DNA of 64,000 nucleotides from Aquimarina sp. Aq78 (GCF_900299525.1 NZ_OMKA01000007.1:108198-172197), one strand, 5' to 3'; shown: positions 36,996-44,599, counted from the stretch's first letter. The notes: generated from the letters alone by a model not told the origin. Translations and numbers: made by a program.

Positions 36996-37005
36996 TTTTT
37001 CTAAT

Positions 37006-37079
37006 TATGCTTAACATCTCTTGTATTGTAAGTTTACTTCCCAAAGAGAGCATATACATTATCCAAATTGTTATGCTCG
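37006..37079 (-). repeat. attC-like site 7
   Basis: A compact element of 74 bases. Minus-strand ends are CGAGCATAAC (3' side of the upstream cassette) and GTTAAGCATA, the latter fitting the GTTRRRY rule of attC R' boxes. The cognate pair for the upstream cassette matches 7 of 10, all three differences being transitions. Confidence 0.6.
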
Positions 37080-37084
37080 GTTAT

Positions 37085-38203
37085 TTATAGGCTTTTCAGC
37101 TTTTGTAATAAAATCTTTGATTGCAAACCTAAGTTTGTTAATCCTCTATTATAATTTCTCATTAGGATCACTCCGTATTGACTTTCTTTTTCAAAAAGAA
37201 GGGAGCAATTGTATCCTGCAACTGCTCCAGGATGTCCAACCGTTGAAATTGTGCTATCCTGATAGAGAAAAAAGCCCAGGCCGTATTTTCCATCTGGCGT
37301 TTGCTTGCTTTGCATTGTGGCTAAACTTTCCTGTTTTAATATTGCCTTATATCCCATAGTACAGGCAATGAATTTTGCCAAATCATTTGGCGTAGAATAA
37401 ATACCGCCATTTGGCACTTTATATCCTCGACCCATATGTTCCAGTTCAGATTTGGTGTTAATTTCACCGATTGATTCATGTTTCATCCCTTTTGCAAGAT
37501 CAACCATCCTATTTTCTGGCACTACAAAAAAACTATTGGTCATATTTAATGGCTTAAATATTCTCTCTTTAACCAATTCGATGAATGACTTATTTGCCGC
37601 TCGAGAAAGAGCAAATCCCAAAATCCCAAATCCGATATTAGAATAATTAAATTCTTGTCCTGGCTTAGATATGAACGATGTTTTAGGAATTGATTGTAAA
37701 ATCTTACTTTCCCAACCTTCAATTGGACCAGATGCGGCATCTTTTAATTTAGGCTCTTTAATTAATCCAGAGGTATTACTTGCAAGTTCTTGAAATGTAA
37801 TTTTAGTCGCATTTGAATATCCTTTTAACTCTTTAATTTCTGGCAGATACTTCTCTATGGGGTCATTTAATTTAATCGTTCCTTCTTCAACCAATTGCAT
37901 CATTAAAAATGCAGTAAAGGATTTAGAGATTGAACCTGTACGATAAATAGTGGTAGAATCGGCCTTTGTTTTATTATCAATATCTGATAATCCATAAGCA
38001 CCTGACCAAATGATTTGATCTCCTTTTACTATAACAGCAGAGATACTCCCTTTGACATTATCATCCTCTACATCTTTTTTAATCTTGTTCCCAAATTCAC
38101 TAATTATAGTTTGAAGATCATTTCCTTCTCGGTACTGTGCATTTGAAGGGATATGATATCCAGCTAATACAATTATCAAAATTGTAAATAAAGTCTTACT
38201 CAT
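37085..38203 (-). CDS. Secreted serine hydrolase of the beta-lactamase family (cassette gene)
   Basis: A 372-residue protein with a signal peptide ending 'PSNAQ'. Catalytic motifs are S91-I-S-K94 in 'TGSISKSF', Y187-S188-N189, and 'GHPGAVAGY' where the KTG/HxG motif is expected. It belongs to the class C/D-aminopeptidase/esterase family. It is one of three consecutive serine hydrolases in the array, and pairwise similarity appears limited to the motifs, so a tandem duplication is unlikely. ATG lies 32 bases from the cassette junction. Confidence 0.88.
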   Translation of the reverse strand: MSKTLFTILIIVLAGYHIPSNAQYREGNDLQTIISEFGNKIKKDVEDDNVKGSISAVIVKGDQIIWSGAYGLSDIDNKTKADSTTIYRTGSISKSFTAFLMMQLVEEGTIKLNDPIEKYLPEIKELKGYSNATKITFQELASNTSGLIKEPKLKDAASGPIEGWESKILQSIPKTSFISKPGQEFNYSNIGFGILGFALSRAANKSFIELVKERIFKPLNMTNSFFVVPENRMVDLAKGMKHESIGEINTKSELEHMGRGYKVPNGGIYSTPNDLAKFIACTMGYKAILKQESLATMQSKQTPDGKYGLGFFLYQDSTISTVGHPGAVAGYNCSLLFEKESQYGVILMRNYNRGLTNLGLQSKILLQKLKSL

Positions 38204-38226
38204 AGCTTGTATTAACTGGTTTAAAT

Positions 38227-38428
38227 TGAATATAACGTCTCGGCTACGGCAAGTAGTACAGGCAAGAAAACTTTTCGTTTCCGTCTGCGCTGATAGCCAA
38301 AGCTTTTTGTTTTGTTTTTATCTTTTTCATTTTAAAAGCCAAATCCAAAAGATTTGACGGACTTGGCAAATACGTCGAAACCATTAAATTAAGCACTTTT
38401 TGCCCTATTTGCTATAACCATCAACTGA
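38227..38428 (-). repeat. attC-like site 6
   Basis: A 200-base element with imperfect inverted arms ('CGGCTACGGCAAGTAG' against 'CTATTTGCTATAACC') and an inner hairpin CAAATC/GATTTG. It shares 'CATTTTAAAAGCCAAAT' with site 5. The ends are no longer clean R boxes. Confidence 0.6.
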
Positions 38429-38433
38429 CTTTT

Positions 38434-39651
38434 TCACTTGAGCTTGGTTTCATATTCGCCTAAAACGTTATAAATTTTATCTAAGGTCAGTCGAACTTCT
38501 TCATCAAAATCCGTGTCGGTGTTTATTAAAACTATTTTACCAATCAAGCTTTCAGGATTAAAATACATATACGCCATAACACCTGGGTCATAACCATTAT
38601 AACCAATTCCCCTTTTCGAGTAATCCATAAAAATACCCGTGTTTGCGTCAACTCCTTCTGGGAGTTGACTTTTAATCAATTGCTTTTTAAATATCTCATT
38701 ATAACTTTCTTTTGATAATAAACTTCCGTTTCCTGAATAGCCTTTTATTAACTCAGACAAATATTTTCCCAAATCGGTGCTTGATGTAATTAGTCCACTT
38801 GCGGGAAATCCTACCGTTGTATAATCCGCCATAATTTGTTTGTTAGTTGCATATAATGTCGAACGGTTCTTTGATTCGATATATTTAGCAGTCCAGCTTG
38901 ACGAGTTCATTTGTAAAGGTTCAAGAATGTATTTTGTGGTAAATGTTTGATAGGGAATTCCAGTTGCCGATTCAATTACAAGTGCACATAGGTTTGACCC
39001 AACATTTGAATAATCAAATTTTGCAGACGGTTTATTTGCGGAATAACTTTCGCCATTGTTCAGGTCGCCTTTTTCGGTCAATAAACTTTTTAAAAAATCG
39101 GCAAGTGATATTTTGGTTTTAGGTTCATTGAAATAATCTGGTATTCCTGTGCCTTTTTTATGGTCTTTATCAATAAGTATGTAATCGCTTTCCCAAAAAC
39201 TATCTGAATCGGTTATTGAGGACGTGTGGATGGCCAATTGTCTTATCGTAATAGGTGTCTCTGGAAAGTTTGGGTTTGATACTTTAAATGGAAGATATTT
39301 ATTTATGGGTTCATCAAGATTAAGTTTGCCCATTTCTTGGGCTTTAAACAATGAAAGCCCAATCAAGGTCTTTGAAATTGAGGCAATGGGTTGAACGGTT
39401 TGGGTCGAATATGGTTTTTGGGTTGTGGAGTCTGCCAAACCAAATCCTTCATTATAGAGAATCCCAGTAGAATCTACCATTGCGACAGAAAATCCAACTA
39501 TTTTTCCTTTCTCGTTGATTTTGCTAATATTAGCAGTCAATGAATCTTTAATTTCCGAATAGTCCTTTGTGTTCTTTTTCTTAGAGTTATTTTTTTGTCC
39601 GCAAGCAATTACCAAAATGAAAATTGAGAGGACTAGGATTGTTTTATTCAT
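38434..39651 (-). CDS. Serine hydrolase lipoprotein of the beta-lactamase family (cassette gene)
   Basis: A 405-residue lipoprotein with lipobox 'LVIAC' (Cys 17). Motifs are S91-I-S-K94 in 'IASISKTL', Y214-S215-N216 in 'FDYSNVGS', and a C-terminal 'GIGYNGYDPGVMAYM' that replaces the usual HGG-type loop. It is probably surface or periplasmic; the substrate is unknown. It starts 30 bases after the junction GTTACCCAAC, which fits GTTRRRY only loosely. Its own 3' end has no exact cognate box. Confidence 0.87.
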   Translation of the reverse strand: MNKTILVLSIFILVIACGQKNNSKKKNTKDYSEIKDSLTANISKINEKGKIVGFSVAMVDSTGILYNEGFGLADSTTQKPYSTQTVQPIASISKTLIGLSLFKAQEMGKLNLDEPINKYLPFKVSNPNFPETPITIRQLAIHTSSITDSDSFWESDYILIDKDHKKGTGIPDYFNEPKTKISLADFLKSLLTEKGDLNNGESYSANKPSAKFDYSNVGSNLCALVIESATGIPYQTFTTKYILEPLQMNSSSWTAKYIESKNRSTLYATNKQIMADYTTVGFPASGLITSSTDLGKYLSELIKGYSGNGSLLSKESYNEIFKKQLIKSQLPEGVDANTGIFMDYSKRGIGYNGYDPGVMAYMYFNPESLIGKIVLINTDTDFDEEVRLTLDKIYNVLGEYETKLK

Positions 39652-39672
39652 TAAACTTTGTTTTTTTAGCTT

Positions 39673-39872
39673 GTTGGGTAACCTTCAGTGTATGAAACGT
39701 AGTATAAAAAATACACTATATTTTGGTTTAGCACTGAGCCAAATTTTTATATTTTGTTTTCAATTTTTCTCATTTTAAAAGCCAAATTAAAAATTTGGTG
39801 ACTTTGCAAATAAACATAGATCTTTTGATTAAGCCCTAAAGCTCTATGTTTTTTTATACATTGTTAGCTGTA
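39673..39872 (-). repeat. attC-like site 5
   Basis: A 200-base element. The minus-strand R'' end TACAGCTAAC (39872-39863) is the exact reverse complement of the cassette start at 40434-40425. The other end reads GTTACCCAAC (39682-39673). Inside is a CCAAATT/AATTTGG hairpin and an element shared with site 6. Confidence 0.72.
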
Positions 39873-39888
39873 GTATTTTTTTCAATCG

Positions 39889-40422
39889 TTAATGTATAAT
39901 TATCAAATCCGATTCTTTTCTACAAAAGTTTTTTATCTTTCCTTTTGCGTCTATTAATAAATAATATGTGATATTTTTTCTTTTATAGTTTTCCGAGATA
40001 ATTATATAGAAATTCTCAAAGTCAGTTTTTTTATGATAAGGTTGAGAAATTTTCAAATTAGGATAACCATTACTGTTTGATTTTTTAATTCTGAACTGTT
40101 TTTTATCCACGTTTTCATAATTCATAACATGAGTTGGCGAATCAAAATCCATTTGTTCCAGAGCATAGGTTCCATAAATTTCCAATTCTTTTCCATCCAC
40201 TAATAACACCCCTGTTAGACATTCGTTTACTTGAAATTTATATGAACCGGAGTGGAAGTTTAAAGTATATTTGGGAACTTTTATTTGCTTTTTTACTGGG
40301 AATTTTGTCAATAGACTGTCCTTGTAAAAGTCAAACGCTATTTGTTCAAAAAAGAGGATTTCAACTTGTCCAAATGCAAAGCTGTAACTTAATGTCAATA
40401 AAATTATGATGAATTTTTTCAT
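39889..40422 (-). CDS. Secreted hypothetical protein (cassette gene)
   Basis: A 177-residue protein with signal peptide ending 'SFAFGQ' (about 19). The mature part is beta-rich with 'VPKYTLNFHSGSYKFQVNEC' and 'KNITYYLLIDAKGKIKNFCR', and two Cys that could pair. No family is recognised. ATG is 11 bases after the cassette junction GTTAGCTGTA. Its cassette is closed by site 5, whose end is the perfect complement of that junction. Confidence 0.72.
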   Translation of the reverse strand: MKKFIIILLTLSYSFAFGQVEILFFEQIAFDFYKDSLLTKFPVKKQIKVPKYTLNFHSGSYKFQVNECLTGVLLVDGKELEIYGTYALEQMDFDSPTHVMNYENVDKKQFRIKKSNSNGYPNLKISQPYHKKTDFENFYIIISENYKRKNITYYLLIDAKGKIKNFCRKESDLIIIH

Positions 40423-40424
40423 AT

Positions 40425-40564
40425 TACAGCTAACGTCTCGGTTATGGTTTGTTGTGGAATGGCACTCGATTACGATTCAGGATAAAAAGTCTAAGATAGC
40501 AAATGTGCGTAAAATTCCGCTAAGGGATTTTGCCACAATAAACTCATAGGTATTGTTACCACAT
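40425..40564 (-). repeat. attC-like site 4
   Basis: A 140-base element with clear inverted arms ('TAACGTCTCGGTTATGG' against 'CATAGGTATTGTTA'). Minus-strand ends are ATGTGGTAAC (40564-40555), reverse complement of the junction at 41028-41019, and GTTAGCTGTA (40434-40425), which follows GTTRRRY closely. Confidence 0.78.
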
Positions 40565-40571
40565 GTTTTTG

Positions 40572-41030
40572 TTATTCTTTTTTAAAATTATAATTCAACC
40601 AGTCATTTGCCATTGGCAGCATTTCCTTCGTAAACATATTTTTCAGTTCGACTTTTTGAAAATAAGTACAACCAGAACAAACAGAAACTAATTTAGTTGA
40701 CTTTTTTATTTCCGCAATCAAATTCAATTCCGTTTCACTGAGTTTATATTTTCTGAGTTCAGTCAATTTTTCAAGAGTAATAACTGACATATATTGTTCC
40801 GCTTTGTTTTCAGATTCAAGTTGTTTTGAAATCCATTTATAATTTTTACTATTCAGTTTCTGAGTGTACTTTTCCACAGTTTTTGATGGTTTTCCTCCAA
40901 AAAAACAGGCAAATCCAACTATTTCATTTTTGTCCACGTTGTCTTGAGCATTCACAACGCTCAAAATTCCGATTAAAAAAACAATGTTTAATAATTTAGT
41001 TCGCAATTTTTTTCTAATATGTGGTAACAT
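40572..41030 (-). CDS. Secreted hypothetical protein (cassette gene)
   Basis: A protein of 152 residues if read from the ATG at 41030, whose last base is the crossover G itself. An in-frame TTG at 41006 gives a more canonical signal peptide beginning with Arg-Thr-Lys and ending 'SVVNAQ', and lies wholly within the mobile unit. The mature part contains 'CFFGGKPSKTVEKYTQKLN', 'YKWISKQLES' and a 'CSGCTYF' motif that suggests a disulfide or metal site. No family is recognised. Confidence 0.68.
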   Translation of the reverse strand: MLPHIRKKLRTKLLNIVFLIGILSVVNAQDNVDKNEIVGFACFFGGKPSKTVEKYTQKLNSKNYKWISKQLESENKAEQYMSVITLEKLTELRKYKLSETELNLIAEIKKSTKLVSVCSGCTYFQKVELKNMFTKEMLPMANDWLNYNFKKE

Positions 41031-41191
41031 TTAATGTATGTGTCGTAGCTGTGCAAAATGTTATCTAACTATCGACCTTTTCTGCGCATTGATTACTATT
41101 TTTTTTTGCAAGCATTACGCCATTATAAATATACAAGAACCAATCGATTAATGACCAATCAACTATGACTACATGTATCGTGTTGTAGCCA
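41019..41191 (-). repeat. attC-like site 3
   Basis: A 170-base element similar to site 1 over most of its length (shared 'CTGCGCATTG' and 'TTTTGCAAGCATT'). Minus-strand ends are TGGCTACAAC (41191-41182), exact complement of the junction at 41841-41832, and GTTACCACAT (41028-41019). Confidence 0.78.
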
Positions 41192-41200
41192 GTTATTTTA

Positions 41201-41815
41201 TCAGAATCCACCATAAATACGATACCAGTTTTTGTCAAGTTTCCAATTGTTTTTCGGATTCTCTTTTACTTTTTGTTCAAGGTCAGCAATTCTTTCTTTA
41301 TCATCTGAATAAACAAAAAGAGTAGAAGATGAATCGATAAAATTTCTAAAAACCCAGAATTGAATTGTAACTGAATCATTTTCTTTGTTCTTAAATACCC
41401 AAACATCATTTCCTCCATTTGAAACTATTGGGAACTCAAATGGTAATTCAAAAAGTCCATTTCCGCTTGTTCCTTTTCCTTTTATTTCATTCCGCTTAAT
41501 TTGTACAACAATTTCAGTTCGTTTATTTTTCAAAATTGTCCAATCCGTTTTTTCAATTATTCCGTTCGGGATTTTTCGTTGGAAAGTCAGAACGAAGAGT
41601 AGAGCAAAAACGATTACTTTTAAAACTCGAAATATTGTCAAGTTTTTACGTTCTCTAATCAGTTTTGTAATTTGAATTATTGTTACAAATCCAAAAATCA
41701 AACTCATTCCGAGCCAAATGAAAGCAAGTATGAAAAAATTTGTGTAATAGTAATTAATCAGCGTAATTAAAATCCAAATTACAATTATCCAAATCAGAGT
41801 TTTCTTTTTTATCAA
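41201..41815 (-). CDS. Membrane hypothetical protein (cassette gene)
   Basis: A 204-residue protein with three hydrophobic helices in the first 80 residues ('TLIWIIVIWILITLI', 'FFILAFIWLGMSLIFGFVTI', 'VIVFALLFVLTF') and a soluble C-terminal half with 'NGLFELPFEFPIVSNGG' and 'RNFIDSSSTLFVYSDD'. It starts with TTG at 41815, since no ATG is available; this is 25 bases from the cassette junction. No family is recognised. Confidence 0.68.
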   Translation of the reverse strand: MIKKKTLIWIIVIWILITLINYYYTNFFILAFIWLGMSLIFGFVTIIQITKLIRERKNLTIFRVLKVIVFALLFVLTFQRKIPNGIIEKTDWTILKNKRTEIVVQIKRNEIKGKGTSGNGLFELPFEFPIVSNGGNDVWVFKNKENDSVTIQFWVFRNFIDSSSTLFVYSDDKERIADLEQKVKENPKNNWKLDKNWYRIYGGF

Positions 41816-41831
41816 TGTGGTTCGTTTTAAT

Positions 41832-41967
41832 TGGCTACAACGTTCCGGCTATGAGTAGTTGCGTGGTTTAGCACTCAACTTTGCAAGTACACACCAAGCT
41901 GAAAATCCGAGAGGATTTTCAGAAGTAGGCGAGAACAAGCAATTAATTATAGCCATTGTTGGGCATA
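41832..41967 (-). repeat. attC-like site 2, overlapping a coding end
   Basis: A 136-base element. Minus-strand R'' TATGCCCAAC (41967-41958) fits RYYYAAC and complements the junction at 43290-43281 exactly; the other end is GTTGTAGCCA (41841-41832). The outer arms pair, and the apex is a perfect 10-base hairpin CTGAAAATCC/GGATTTTCAG. Confidence 0.82.
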
Positions 41968-43277
41968 GTTATTTTTCTCGGTTCAACTTCTTTGCATATA
42001 TATCCTTGGTTTTCGACAAAACTTTCGGGTAAATTCATTAAGTAATTCCCTCTCAACTGCCATAAAATCAAAGTTCCATCTTTTAGGAAAATCCATCTTG
42101 AAAAGCTCCTTTTAGAATTTCGGTACTCTGTTAGTTCGTAGAAAACTGCATTTCCATACTTACCATTGTATTTATTCTTGTCAATTCCGTTATCAGTCAA
42201 ATCTTCCTTAAAATTCTTTTCCGCTTCTTTACTCAAAGATTGGGATTTAACCCAATGTATTTCTCCTAAACAACTGTCACAATCCAATGTGTATTTATAA
42301 ATAGGATTTTCTTTTAATAATGCTATTAATTTATCTTTTTTGTCAATAATGTTTTTGGGTGAATTTAATAGTTTATTTGTTCCAAAAATTGTGTAAAATT
42401 CTATGTTCTTTGAAATAGTAGGATCTTTTAAAGACATTTCAAGGCAAGTTCTACCAAAATTTCTTCCCCATTCAATAGAAGACATATCAGTAATCTCTGC
42501 CTTTTTAATTTCAAATTCCTTTTCCAATAGCTTAAATGTACTTGAATATTTATTTCTGGCTTGAATGTAGTTTTCTTTGTCCTCAATGTAAGCTCTGTAA
42601 ATTTTATTTATCAAATGGTAATTAAAGTTATTTCCGCTTAATCTTTCTTTATTACTATGTTGGCTGTCAGGTAATAAATTGGCAATTAATTCTGAAATTC
42701 TATGATTATAAATTTTTTGCCTTTTAAAATGCCAAGGAAGCATATAGGGATATTGTCCATTTGTTGACAATGATAATGTGTCATTTTCCTTGATTAAATG
42801 AACATAAACTATGGGATAGTCATCAGTCCAATGTGAACCTTGAATTGTCCAAGCTACTCTATTAGCTTTTTTAATGTCTTTTATTGTATTGATTGCAATT
42901 GAATCTATCTCTTTTGTGGTCTTTCTATTATTTTTATATTTAGCCCAAAGTTGTTCTGCATTCTGGTTAAGCCACAATGAATCCTTACCGAAGAAATTCA
43001 AAGGGTTATTTCTTGAATCTGAAGGATTGTTAAGCAAATAGATAAGTTCAGGGATTAATTTAGAATCAACTTTCTTAAGTATCGAGTAAGGTTTATCTAT
43101 AACTGTAATCAATAAATCTTCTTTTTTGATTTGATATTTATTGTCAAAATGTGACCAACCACCATATGCATCTCCTATCACTATTTTGTCCCAATCAGTA
43201 AATTCATTCTTTCCCTGTCCAATTGCTATTTGGATTCCGAAAAGAAAGATTAATATGATTGAAATTGGTTTGTTCAT
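41943..43277 (-). CDS. Secreted hypothetical protein (cassette gene)
   Basis: A 444-residue protein from ATG 43277; an upstream TTG at 43289 lies on the cassette junction. The signal peptide ends 'QIAIGQG'. The mature part has no recognised domain; it contains 'IVIGDAYGGWSHFDNKYQIK', a possible 'DCDSCLGEIHW' Cys pair and 'RNSKRSFSRWIFLKDGTLIL'. The C-terminal seven residues (MPNNGYN) and stop are encoded by the R'' end of site 2, meaning the cassette's attC supplies the protein's end. Confidence 0.75.
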   Translation of the reverse strand: MNKPISIILIFLFGIQIAIGQGKNEFTDWDKIVIGDAYGGWSHFDNKYQIKKEDLLITVIDKPYSILKKVDSKLIPELIYLLNNPSDSRNNPLNFFGKDSLWLNQNAEQLWAKYKNNRKTTKEIDSIAINTIKDIKKANRVAWTIQGSHWTDDYPIVYVHLIKENDTLSLSTNGQYPYMLPWHFKRQKIYNHRISELIANLLPDSQHSNKERLSGNNFNYHLINKIYRAYIEDKENYIQARNKYSSTFKLLEKEFEIKKAEITDMSSIEWGRNFGRTCLEMSLKDPTISKNIEFYTIFGTNKLLNSPKNIIDKKDKLIALLKENPIYKYTLDCDSCLGEIHWVKSQSLSKEAEKNFKEDLTDNGIDKNKYNGKYGNAVFYELTEYRNSKRSFSRWIFLKDGTLILWQLRGNYLMNLPESFVENQGYICKEVEPRKITMPNNGYN

Positions 43278-43280
43278 AAT

Positions 43281-43457
43281 TATGCCCAACGTTTAATATA
43301 TGTGTCGTAGCAGGGCAAAATGTTACCCTGTTTTCGACAAAAACTGCGCATTGGTTGCTAACTTATCCCTTTTGCAAGCATTGCGCCTTACCAAAAATAC
43401 ACGAACCATTCGATTCATCCCTTAGCTGCTATGATCACATATATGTTGTTGGCAACA
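43281..43457 (-). repeat. attC-like site 1 (most intact)
   Basis: A 177-base element with arms 'ATATATGTGTCGTAGCAG' against 'CTGCTATGATCACATATAT'. Minus-strand ends are TGTTGCCAAC (43457-43448), complement of the first cassette start at 43895-43886, and GTTGGGCATA (43290-43281), a perfect GTTRRRY. Confidence 0.83.
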
Positions 43458-43461
43458 GTAA

Positions 43462-43875
43462 TTATTTTATATTCCATATCTGGCTAGAGTTCAAAGTGTA
43501 CGTCCCAGTAAACCAGTTTATTGTTATTCTATTCACTTTAATACTTTTGCACTCTACACAATCATTTAATTTCATTCTAAATTCTTTTGGAATTTTATTA
43601 TTCCAAGATTTCATAGAGAATAAAGTTTTATCATTTTTATCAATTCCAGAAATCTTAAATGCCAATATTTTAAACTTAATATTCTTTCTTTTTAGAAAGT
43701 TCGAATTTAGTTGAATAGAGTCAAGTTTGTTCGTAGCTAACTTAATATTAAAGAGTTCGATTTTTATATCGTCTGATTTTTCGAATTCAGAAGTAATTTT
43801 TTCTCTTTCCTCAAGACTTTGTGAAAAGCTAGAAAATTGGATAAAAACAAAAAGTATTAGAAAATGTACTTTCAT
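43462..43875 (-). CDS. Secreted hypothetical protein (first cassette gene)
   Basis: A 137-residue protein with a signal peptide ending 'FSSFSQS'. The mature part has 'NKLDSIQLNSNFLKRKNIKF' and 'FRMKLNDCVECKSIKVNRIT' with a CxxC-like 'DCVEC' motif. No family is recognised. ATG lies 19 bases after the first junction. In the direction of reading it is the first cassette, which in integrons is the most recently inserted. Confidence 0.72.
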   Translation of the reverse strand: MKVHFLILFVFIQFSSFSQSLEEREKITSEFEKSDDIKIELFNIKLATNKLDSIQLNSNFLKRKNIKFKILAFKISGIDKNDKTLFSMKSWNNKIPKEFRMKLNDCVECKSIKVNRITINWFTGTYTLNSSQIWNIK

Positions 43876-43885
43876 TATTTTTTAT

Positions 43886-43895
43886 TGTTGCCAAC
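43886..43895 (-). other. First cassette boundary (attI-like position)
   Basis: GTTGGCAACA on the minus strand, reverse complement of 43448-43457. Nothing resembling a second attC arm is found beyond it, so the flanking side may hold an attI-like or secondary integration site. Confidence 0.5.
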
Positions 43896-44224
43896 AAGTA
43901 AATAAACACACCTATTGTGCTTATTTTTATAATTAGTTTTAAAAATACACTTTTTAGAATAAAAAATTCAGTTTTCAAAAAATATCACAAATAACTGATA
44001 ATCAATATTTTTATTTACTTTCAAACGACTACAAACGGTTACAAGCGAAAATAAACACTTCCTAACCGAATCCAGACGAGGCCTCACTTTATGTTTGCAG
44101 TATTGAATTAAAACAAGCTTTTCTTATACAATACAAGGAGTTTATAAAATTCGATACTCATTAAAAAATTCCTGAAACGCATTCAGGGCAAGGTATTAAC
44201 TGTTTAACACGTAAAATTAAAATT
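43896..44224 (+). promoter_or_regulatory. ssb upstream region
   Basis: A TATGTTTG box (44090-44097) fits TAnnTTTG and would give a leader of about 120 bases containing a 6-base hairpin (CCTGAA/TTCAGG, near 44173). Short direct repeats 'ACTACAAACGGTTACAAGCG' precede it. No gene is seen. Confidence 0.4.
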
Positions 44225-44560
44225 ATGAACACGCTAAAAAACAAAGTACAGTTGATTGGAAACTTAGGACAAGAACCAGAAATCGTAAGTCTTGAATCTG
44301 GTAAAAAACTCGTTAAATTCTCTATTGCAACAAACGATCATTATTATAACAAAGAAGGCGATAAAATCACAGATACCCAATGGCACAATATCATTGCCTG
44401 GGGTAAAATTGCAGATATCGTAGATAAATATGTAAACAAAGGACAAGAGATCGCTATCCAGGGAAAATTAACCTCTCGTAGCTATGAAGATCAAGAAGGT
44501 CAAAAACGATATATCACAGAAGTAGTTTGTAATGAACTATTGATGTTAGGAAATAAATAG
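44225..44560 (+). CDS. ssb: Single-stranded DNA-binding protein
   Basis: A 111-residue OB-fold SSB: 'NKVQLIGNLGQEPEI', 'KLVKFSIATNDHYYNKEGDK', 'TQWHNIIAWGKIADIVDKYV' and 'GQEIAIQGKLTSRSYEDQEG'. It binds single-stranded DNA in replication and repair. The protein is short: it lacks the flexible tail and acidic C-terminal tip (DDxPF) of main SSBs, so it may be a second, specialised SSB instead of the main replication protein. It stands alone with its own promoter and terminator. Confidence 0.92.
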   Translation: MNTLKNKVQLIGNLGQEPEIVSLESGKKLVKFSIATNDHYYNKEGDKITDTQWHNIIAWGKIADIVDKYVNKGQEIAIQGKLTSRSYEDQEGQKRYITEVVCNELLMLGNK

Positions 44561-44599
44561 CCCCCAATTTATTTGAGTATATATTATAGCTAATCAAAA

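Larger units (their letters stand above)
33176..43895 (-). mobile_element. Integron-like gene cassette array without a visible integrase (CALIN-like)
   Basis: About ten genes or gene pairs, all on the minus strand, are separated by attC-like inverted-repeat elements of 70-200 bases. For the five cassettes between 39863 and 43895 the first ten bases of each cassette are the exact reverse complement of its own last ten. They differ between cassettes: GTTGGCAACA, GTTGGGCATA, GTTGTAGCCA, GTTACCACAT and GTTAGCTGTA. Start codons lie 0-32 bases after the crossover point, so genes are promoterless in the usual cassette manner. Ends become less exact toward 33 kb. An integrase gene is not found in the window. 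Confidence 0.82.

Noticed and set aside
35529..39651. True antibiotic-resistance beta-lactamases
   Set aside because: The SxxK and YSN motifs are present, but the wider sequence fits the broad esterase/peptidase family and the KTG motif is absent or altered.
33912..43895. Interpreting the spacers as MITEs or REP elements
   Set aside because: MITEs have the same terminal repeats at both ends of each element. Here the ends of one spacer differ and instead pair with the far end of the adjacent gene, which MITEs do not explain.
43896..44224. A search for an integron integrase and attI near the array start
   Set aside because: No tyrosine recombinase frame was found on either strand here or anywhere in the window, so a complete integron cannot be claimed.
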